The notes under the pieces are model-generated. The model made no database searches. It worked only from the letters and a program-made list of their open reading frames with translations, and was not told the origin of the DNA. This document shows positions 56,001-64,000 of a stretch of DNA of 64,000 bases, piece after piece. The stretch lies in assembly GCF_964204645.1 (NCBI RefSeq), contig NC_134028.1, forward strand, positions 1,984,001 to 2,048,000. Direction: 5' to 3'. Source of the stretch: Tubulanus polymorphus (Eukaryota; Nemertea; Palaeonemertea; Tubulaniformes; Tubulanidae). Positions within the stretch are counted from its first letter, which is position 1. Each line of letters opens with the position of its first letter. Position numbers and translations under genes: made by a program.

Positions 56001-59000
56001 CGAAGAGCTCTCATCAACACCTGGTAAATAGTAGAAATCATGTTTCATTGACGATAAGTTGAGAGAAATACAAAATATCGTTCAATAAGATGCTGGACGA
56101 CTGGTGTATCTAAAAGATTATCGTTTGACCTATCGAAGGCCTTTAGCACGGAGCAGGAACTGATTTATCAAATGTTGAGGTTTAACTGTTAAACCCATGG
56201 GCAAATCTAGACTCTAACAAGAAATTTCTGTTCAAAAGACAAGCAGCTAATCTTCTCTCAGGGATAAAAACTGGGATGTCGTGTATCGATTATGAGATCT
56301 TCTTTTGAGAATTTGATACTCAGAGATAATTTACATGTCTAAGTCATCAAAACTGGGGCAAGCAAGATTCGTAAACGGTGATTACACACCTGATCTTCAG
56401 GACGTCCCGGATCACCTCTCTTCAACGCACCGGCGACGACGAGCACGGATTTGATCGCGCGAAGACCCCAATCGTAATGATCCTGTTTCGACAACAATTC
56501 CTTACACAACGTGTACAGGGTGATGAATTTCCTGGCTAGCAGACGAGCGTCGAGGAAACCTTCAGCCACCAACATAATCTCACAAATCAGCTCGAAATCA
56601 GGCACAACCATAGCGCACGGTCTGTAAACAATGACAATAAATTATTCATTAAGAAATGACGAATGCACAAAGATTGAGCGCGATGTTTGATATAGATGCG
56701 TTATTTCACCTGAATAAAGCTTTCAGATTTTCTGGTAACTCTGTACGTCCGGCGTAACCGGGGTTCATCGTGATGAAAATACCGACCGACGAAATCATCT
56801 TGATCTCCTCGCCGAGGAAATTGAATATCTTCTTCTTGTCGCGAATCGCGTCTTGGATACATTTCACCTGAACGGCCACGACGGACAACACCTCTACGGA
56901 GATTCGATTGAACTCGTCGAAACAACCCCACGCACCCGCCTGAGCTAAACCCTTGTAGATATTACCGCAAGACTGTAATAAACATACAAACACAATTCTG
57001 AGAAATCCGACAATTAACTCTGGTTTCTTCGTTTTATTCATAAAACAATGTAATTGCGTACCTTGTAATCCATTTGTTCGGAGCAGTTGAACACATACAC
57101 CATAATACCGAGGGCACGACCTAAATCTTTCGTAGTCTCAGTTTTACCAGTACCGGCGGGTCCGGCCGGAGCACCGCTCATAATCAAATGAAGAGATTGA
57201 GTCAATGTGATATAGCACCTAAAAATAAAAAAATACATTATCTTAATATCGGTAAAACAACACATTCTGACTTGAGGAATTAAACAAACTAATAGTCATC
57301 AAACTATAACTAATAGTCATCAAACTATAACTAATAGTCATCAAACTATTAATCAATCATTCTAATTGCTTAAGATTTTATAAATGAGAACCAGGGGCCA
57401 GTTGCTCAAAAGTTGGTTAAAGATAACCGGCCGTTAAATACCATAGTAACAATGAAATTTCAATTGTCACCATATCAACTATCCACTGGTTAACTCTAAC
57501 CAACTTTTGAGCAACCGGCCCCTGGACTATAGAACCAGGACCAGGCACTCTAGCTTACCTATCAGTAAGGGGTGTTATGACCAAACGAGGGGTGTTACCC
57601 AAATATTCGTACGAATATCGGAACTGAGCGTCGCAAATGTTCGCGAAACAATCTTTATCGTTATCGTCCCAGCGATGACGTAATTGAGCGAGCCACATGA
57701 ACGCCTGCGAACTCTCGACTTTGTGTTGAATCATTTTCAAGACGACGTCTCGCGCGTGCACGTCGATCGTACAGATCGTCATAATCTTCTGACGGTCGCC
57801 GGACGTTAGTTTACCGATCAACATCGTAATCAACGCATTCAACTGCGAAATCTACAATAACGACCGTTGAAACAAATTCAGAGATCACCGGAGAATGGAC
57901 TTACTATCATTTTTAACCTGAAGGTATCACTTGAAAATTGGGAATAGTTGTCAGCTCTGTAAGCTAGTTAAGCTTTTGAGCTTGTGATACAAATGGCGAA
58001 TCACCGGCCAGATAGAATTAACCTATGGTTGAATTTAAAAACTGAATCGCCAAAATTAGTAACCGCTGATTAGAAATTAGGCATGTTTGATTCATGCAAG
58101 GCGATTAGAAAAATTGAGCGTCCCATAGGACACTATGCAAAATTTTCTAATGATCTGTCAAAGCTTTTACGGATTAAGATAAATTGCAGCTTTATCTCAA
58201 GTTCTCCAAGACATTGTTACATACCTGTTTTTTGCTGTAGTCTTTGAGCGCGTTTTCGTAACCTTCCTCCAGACGTCCGAAAGCGATATTCACTTCGGTC
58301 GTCCACCAGATCTGCGTACCGCAGAGCGCCACCTGGGCGAGATAATCGAACAACCATTGATCTCGTGGTTTCTCTTCGTACGTGACGACGGCTTCGGTGA
58401 AATAATGACGAACGGTTTCTTTCATCGCGTCCAACAATCGATTCAACCAGACTTCCACCTACCGAGACGGAAAGAAATAATTATACAAAAACTGAGCAAA
58501 TCAAAAAAATAAATTCGAATAAATTGAAAAAAGTATGTCAGTGTTATGAATTGTAGCATAGCTCGATCACACGTTTCAAATCGAGCAAAATCAATCGACG
58601 AAAAATGTGAAATTACGCGCTTTCATTTAGCACACAACTGTATCCGTACTTTAGAATAACAACAATATAGCAAGTGATAACCATAGAGATTAACTACAGT
58701 TAGAGCGACTCAAACTACATCGTTTAATCTAATACGACGATGGAAAATAAACCGTAATTCGCGTGGTCAGTTTTTTTTTTCGAACAGCCCCCGAACTGAA
58801 ACGACTGCAAAAACAGTTCCAGATACTATCCTAGTAACTGTACCAGAATAGCATCGCTGGCTAGGGTTAGGTCAGCGGGATACGGTTTATTTCATCGGAG
58901 TCAGTCGTGTGCGTCGAGAGTCAGTCGGGACTCCGCGTTGTTCCGATGCTACGTACCTGTCCAGTACAGTCACATGGATAACTCATATCAACGTATTCGC

Positions 59001-62000
59001 CGTCTTTACTGTACATTCCGACCGCTACTTTAGTCGGATTTCCTTCGCTATCTTCCTCGAATTTCAACGCAGCCATACTGTCGAATAACTTCGTCAAATG
59101 ACGAGCCACCTAAATAAATAAACAGAATATCCCTGGTTATCAAAGTAGTATCAACGTATATCTCAACATCGAAATGTCAATACCACCGGTATTTGCGATA
59201 ATTTGTTATTGAATTTTACACGTAGGTACAGCTGGGTACGGCTTCATAATCCCGATGACATCTATATACATGCAGAAAGTATCTAGACTCATGCAAAAGT
59301 TGCTATAAATGTTTCCGAAAATGTTCTCATGTGTGTGTGATACCATGGTACAATTCATGCATCATAAAACATTTTACACGGAAAAATATCGGTGCTTATT
59401 CTCTTTATGTTCGATGAATTTCTAGTGCGCGACACATAGATATATATTGCACATGCGTTTATATCGTGTTGATAATTTACTCACCGAGCCGTGTGATTTT
59501 GACTGATTTTTGAGAGAAATATATAAACTGCAGGCGCAAGCAAATATTCTACTGAGGTCAGAGATTTGAGAGGGGCAGGCTGCATATATTCGTACGTTAC
59601 GGAAAACTTTTCTGTCAATTCCGTGCATTTTTTGTAAAGTTTTTCAGGGCAGAAAGAAGTGAAGGTTTTGATTACTGGAAAGATGATCTCTCTACAAATG
59701 TGCACTTATTGCATCGTAACAATAACAATACTTCAAATATCGCTCGTCCGTCCAGATTTTATAAAACCATTGACGCATCACTTACTTGGTCCGGTTGGTT
59801 TCCGTTCGACAGAATATCGAGCAAATCGGCGGCCGAAACGAAATAGAATCTCGGGAACGCGAGACGTTTAGTTTCGAGGTATTCGGCCAACGCTTTCTCA
59901 CACAGTACTAACTGCGATTGTACGGCTTCTAATCTGTCGTACAGGTTCGGTTTGTTTGTGGCGTCGACGACATTCGTAGTTTTTTCAACTTCGCTGACGA
60001 GTTCCTGAATAAACACACAACCAAACCAATTAACATCTTACATTCATCCATACAGTGAACACTTGTGGGACCGAGCGAAAAGTGTGACTCAAAATTCACT
60101 ACAGGGAGGGTCTGGTCTCGTACGACAACACCGAGACAACACCTAGTATTCTCCTCTGAATCCCCGACAATGAAGCACAAAGCACAAATGGCGTTTATTA
60201 AGGGAGGTTTAACTGTATCTCTTGATTTTTGAATAACAATCCAGTTCCACAATCTGGGATGAACAATGAATTTCAGTTCTCTAGATCAAAAAGCAGATCC
60301 GGATCCAGATTACGATATATCGTTACTAACCTTGAAATCATTATCGATATTATCGAATCGTTTCGAATCTTCTGGCAGCTGATTTCGGATATCCTCGGAA
60401 CCGATGAAAATACTCTCCAGATGGGACCACGTTCGTTGTACTTCGAACCAGATCGTGATCACTTGATCGGCCGTCGACAGTTTCTTCTGCCAGTCGGTAA
60501 CTTCTTCGAGGAAATGCGCGATGAATTTCGACGTCAACATGTTTTGCAGTTGTACCTGAAGCAAATTTTACACAAGGGTTAGAAATAATCAAAACGTCGT
60601 AGTGGTTATAACTGAATTGTGCCTGGATCCAGTTCCACAGTTCTGAGTTAGAGTTAAAATTACATTTTCAACTCACGACTGTGGAACTGGGCCCAGGTGT
60701 CTTTATAGAACTAACCTGGTTATCCTCTAGAGTTTCAATCAACTCTTCACTCGTCCTCAGCAACGTGATTTGAGTTCGCGGATGTTTGTCGTGTTCGAAT
60801 TCCATCGTAGCCCACGTGACGTCCAACTCTTTCAGTACTTTCTCCATGCTCATCTCTTTAACGGCCTTGTCGACGATGTTTCGTACTTCTTCTTCGTATT
60901 CGTGCAGATTCAGCGACAACAGATCGGCGAGCGTCGTGTCGTCGTCCATCGAGAATCGCACCTACCGGATACACACACAAACATTCATAGTTACAATACT
61001 GAATATTGTTTACTGGATAGTTACAAGCATGCTAGTCGCTAGTCTGAATGCGGGACTTATAATTCAAACGGTGACACAGATTTATAACTCATTCATTCAG
61101 TACAAACAAGATGAAATTCAATTCACAGTGAAATGATGATATGAATTGTGTCAAGTCATTCAATAACAACATGAAACGAGTGGTGTATACAGTGAAAAAA
61201 GGTTTCAAACCAGTTCACGTGACGCAGTGATCCGAAAATACGATTGCGTATATTTTTCGTCGATCGGGAAAATCCTTTGTACATGTCGACAATTCTCATG
61301 AGAATGAGAAACTGAATGAGATTTCATGCCATAAACAAGTGCTGTTATATAAAACATACCTGTCGATCTACAGCCTTCAGTGTTAATTAATAAACATAAC
61401 AAGATCATCGATTATTTATCGCGGAAAATAAACGAACGAATAACACTTTGAAATTAAAAATTTTGTTCCAAAGAAAACAAAACAGTATTTCTTAAAGAAG
61501 AAATTTACCCCAGCTGATCTTGCCTGTTGAGAAAAATATTGACCGATGAATTTCTCGGAATCTCAATTCAAAATACGCCGGTTATAATATAACGCAGTAA
61601 CTCACCCCTGTAGCTTGCATCAGTTGTTGCCAATGTCTGTCTCTGATTGCCGGATTCTGTAACTCTCCGACGGCTCGTAACGACGTCAACATGTTTTTAA
61701 CGGTGCTCTCGACGCCCGTGTACGTATCCCACGCTCGCATTTCTTTATCCAACGTGCGAATGTCCTTCGCGAATTTCTTACAGTCCATTTCCATTTGTTC
61801 GACGTTGATTTCCATCCATTGCGTTTTCTTCCAGTCGTCGATACACGTACGCACGATGAACACGTAATCCCACAGCGTTTTCAACATTTTGATTTCTTTG
61901 CGACATTGTTTCAGCTGTTTGAAGTCGGGTACGTTCACCTCGAACAGACTGGCCGATTCGAGTAACGCGGCCATCTCGCGTTCCATCGACATGATCGCTC

Positions 62001-63697
62001 GGTGATTCGAGTCCAGTTGCTCGTACGGGTTTTCGCACGTGTAAAAGAACGGACCGATCGATCGGTATTTTTCGCGGAATTCGATTTGACGCACGTCGAA
62101 GTTCGCCGACTTTCGTCGAATGTTCGACACCTCCGATGTTTGTAGTGGCGCCACCTGCTGTTTGGTTGTGATACCGATCTTTTTTGTGTTGTTCCATTGC
62201 TCCGGCAGTTCCTAAACAACATAAACATTACAAGTTCATACACTATTCATGTATATATGATTATTCTGACAGACCAAGGTGCTGCGTAGGCTTTTATAGC
62301 CAAGTGAATTCTCTTCAACCAATGAAATTGCAGGATTGTCAGAGTATTTCACATGAAGTTTTATGCAATGGTGCGCGGTCTGTTGAAAATCTGTTATCAT
62401 TTCTTCATTCTCCACACAAATCACTACTTGGTTTAAGCCTTTAAACTCCCAGTAGACTATATTGTGTATAAAAGAACTGTATTCACCAAAGCGACAAGTA
62501 GAAAGACCAGTTCAAGGCTTAATAGTGATCTGCATGAGAAACTTAGCTGTACAGATAACAACTCAGAATAGAACGCAGGCCTACAGAAAATCAATGTATT
62601 ACCCCAAACAAGCGGTTACAAAACGTTCAAAGCCTTAGCAGTGAAAATAAATCAATATCTTTTCTTACCTGTAGCTGAAGATGAACTTCTTCGGGCATTT
62701 CCTGTTCGTAAGTCTTCAGAAGTTCGATCGTCTGTTTCAAAGGTTCGAACATTTCGTCGGTGGTCGCTTGGCGATCTTTAACGGCCATAAGATGACCCAT
62801 GACGGCGACGAGTTCGTCGTATTCGCCCTCCTCGATATGAGCCGTTAAACCCTTATCAGCTGTCTTAATGAATTCACCCAGTTCATTCAAACTGAAACAC
62901 GAACATAGAACATAATTTCATCCATCTTGACGCGAAATGCAGCCCTGGTAAGTGAATATAACGTACCTATTAGTGACGTGATCGATGAGATGTTGTTTGA
63001 ACATGAAACTCCAACGTTTGATGATGTTCAGTAACGCTTGTTTGAACGGTTTCGAATCGACTTGGAACCATGATTCGAACAAAGTCATATATTCCAACGT
63101 TTCGACTTCCTCGTAGATCTTCTCGTACGCGTCGATCTGAATTTCAATGAGAAAAAAACATGATAAATATGTAGGTGGCTTATTGAAGAATGATGTGGGT
63201 GAACTGAAGCCAAACATCGTAATACGACAAGAGCAGACGGAACCAGTTTCAATACGAAGGTAGGAAGTCTTAGAATTTGACTCAAGTAGCCAACATTGTG
63301 GCTATAAAGACAAAATATTAGATTGGTTTTACCAGTAAATTGAAACCTGACTAAGCTATTGCTGAAGTAACTAAGGGGATTCTTCAGTTTGAATTCAAAG
63401 TGGTCTCTGAAGAAGGTAGGGTAGTGAAGATGAAATAATTACCTGTTCTTTGAATTGTTCGAGTGTTGGAGGTGATTCAGGAACCCCGTCCTCGGCGTGA
63501 GCCTCTATTTCTTCGGTCGTTAATACGTGGTTATACAACAAGAATTGACGCATGAATTCGTTTCGATCGTCGACCCACAAATACGCGTAATTATCAAACG
63601 AGTTTCTATATTCGCACGCTTTGTTCATCACGTTCTGAACGCGATCCATTAATTCTTGTCTCATTTCGGAGAGATCGTCCATCTCTTCTAAATCGGG
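44045..63697 (-). CDS. DNAH9: Axonemal dynein heavy chain, outer-arm beta class (5' end missing)
   Basis: ATP-driven motor of ciliary outer arms; closest to DNAH9/11/17 by [19 protein letters not shown] and the end [20 protein letters not shown]. Thirty-five phase-consistent exons give about 3510 aa; a whole chain is about 4460, so about 950 N-terminal residues lie past 64000. Exon starts: 63697, 63136, 62891, 62211, 60961, 60555, 60004, 59109, 58458, 57851, 57218, 56972, 56621, 56020, 55744, 55287, 54676, 53636, 53216, 52963, 52355, 51677, 50963, 50653, 50173, 49560, 47818, 47305, 46722, 46234, 45814, 45350, 45022, 44750, 44268. P-loops: AAA1 GPAGTGKT (57141-57164), AAA2 GNAGTGKS (about 55668-55694), AAA3 GNAGTGKT (53526-53550), AAA4 GVGGSGKQ (about 51408-51434). 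Stalk coils lie at 50653-49913 and about 49250-48970, with the microtubule-binding tip between them, at the start of the 1605-nt exon 47956-49560. TAA at 44045-44047. Confidence 0.95.
51997..52065 (-). other. Candidate 69-nt cassette exon in dynein gene
   Basis: An open 23-codon stretch encoding [18 protein letters not shown] then RLEEK, with AG acceptor (ATTATTAG) and a weak GTTGAT donor, phase 0 on both sides. It lies between exons ending KKSFE and starting DMAEDVLF, which already join as in other dyneins. If used, it would add an acidic, charged insert before AAA4. It may equally be a chance frame. Confidence 0.35.
52438..52602. mobile_element. MITE-like foldback element in dynein intron
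   Basis: Inverted ends CAGGGCCTGGTTTCATAGAC (52438-52457) and GCATCTATAAAACCCAGCCC then TG (to 52602) around about 120 bp containing AAGTAATCCC and GGTATTACTT, which also pair. Short, non-coding, lying between exons 52194-52355 and 52724-52963. Confidence 0.6.
57290..57350 (+). repeat. Three-copy 20-bp minisatellite
   Basis: AATAGTCATCAAACTATAAC-type units are repeated about three times in tandem in the dynein intron just before the exon that carries AAA1. Confidence 0.85.
57391..57525. mobile_element. GGGGCCAGTTGC-family foldback MITE
   Basis: Inverted ends CCAGGGGCCAGTTGCTCAAA (57391-57410) and TTTTGAGCAACCGGCCCCTG then G (to 57525), with internal complementary AGTTGGTTAAAG and TTAACTCTAACCAACT. 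Same terminal motif, size and foldback plan as 2973-3105, 54 kb away. It ends about 35 bp from the exon at 57559. Confidence 0.75.
60622..60697. mobile_element. 76-bp foldback element (CCTGG ends)
   Basis: CCTGGATCCAGTTCCACAGT and ACTGTGGAACTGGGCCCAGG are inverted ends, and the interior GAGTTAGAGTT/AACTC also pairs. It lies 19 bp past the donor of the dynein exon ending at 60716. A related half (AGGATCCAGCTCCACAGTTG) is at about 49749-49768. Confidence 0.65.
61509..61523 (-). other. Candidate 15-nt micro-exon in dynein gene
   Basis: GCAAGATCAGCTGGG (five codons, ARSAG) is preceded by CTCAACAG and followed by GTAAAT, phase 0 on both sides. It lies in the intron between exons ending LMQATG and starting VRFSMDDD, which join directly in other dyneins. 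Use as an alternative micro-exon is possible but unproven. Confidence 0.3.
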
Positions 63698-64000
63698 CTG
63701 AAATGGACGCAACATGTAATGAAGCAACGGAAAACGAACAGCAACAAGTTTCAGTGAAGAAAAACAAACGACATAAAGAGTTTTGAAAATAGCTCGTGGA
63801 ATTGAGTCAAAACGTCAAATACACTTGAAGTTTTTTTTCATATTGTGGATTTTCTTCAATTGAATTAAACGTTCACTTTTTCACTGAAACCAACTTTCAT
63901 TGAGATTGTCACTAATATTCCAACATTGATCAATGCGATCCTTGGACACAATTCAGTTCTACACTTGTGAGTTACGTTACAGTCTCAATTTTTGCTCGAG
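63698..64000. other. Dynein intron at window end
   Basis: 303 bp upstream of the first visible dynein exon (acceptor TTTCAG before CCCGATTTAGAAG at 63697). AT-rich intron; no further exon seen before the window ends. Confidence 0.6.

Overview
This is eukaryotic nuclear DNA from an animal. The genes are intron-rich, most introns are short (about 60-500 bp), and every reconstructed gene is held together by GT-AG (rarely GC-AG) junctions with matching phases. The gene set is typical of an invertebrate metazoan, probably a spiralian (mollusc, annelid, nemertean, brachiopod or phoronid): a DBB-family adaptor, a galaxin-like protein, a mesothelin/stereocilin-like protein and an axonemal dynein. I cannot name the species. 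All coordinates come from splicing by eye: I joined exons by phase, splice signals and family similarity, with no transcript evidence.

Layout. (1) 392-813, minus: first three coding exons of dynactin subunit DCTN5; the rest lies before the window. (2) 1385-5824, plus: TIR/DBB/ankyrin PI3K adaptor (PIK3AP1/BCAP-like), complete, 764 aa. (3) 8529-10273, plus: SLC16-like major-facilitator transporter, 462 aa. (4) 10641-12369, plus: secreted S1 serine protease, 262 aa, with Asn at the specificity position. (5) 12906-15018, plus: secreted galaxin-like di-cysteine repeat protein, 498 aa. (6) About 14655-22965: a tandem segmental duplication (two units, about 4.2 kb apart). Each unit carries the 3' end of the galaxin gene and a complete minus-strand gene for an unrecognised secreted cysteine-rich protein of 264 aa, built from a five-exon module with 11-nt micro-exons. 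(7) 23707-35986, plus: 41-exon, 2024-aa mesothelin/stereocilin/otoancorin-like surface protein. (8) 37082-40622, minus: isovaleryl-CoA dehydrogenase (IVD), with one exon present in three tandem, same-length, same-phase versions. (9) 42072-43311, plus: N-acetyltransferase NAT9. (10) 44045-63697, minus: outer-arm beta-class axonemal dynein heavy chain (DNAH9/11/17 group), missing about the first 950 residues, which lie beyond the window end.

The genes are housekeeping or tissue genes with no shared pathway. The exception is the 10.6-23 kb block of secreted proteins (protease, galaxin-like, two cysteine-rich paralogs), which looks like a fast-evolving secretory or matrix locus. Introns and intergenic stretches hold many short inverted-repeat (MITE/foldback) elements and tRNA-like fragments. 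One foldback element, with a 9-bp target duplication, sits in only one of the two duplicated units.

The observations I rate highest are the triplicated IVD exon, the modular micro-exon genes with their tandem duplication, the donor and TATA differences between those two copies, and two candidate in-phase cassette exons in the dynein gene.
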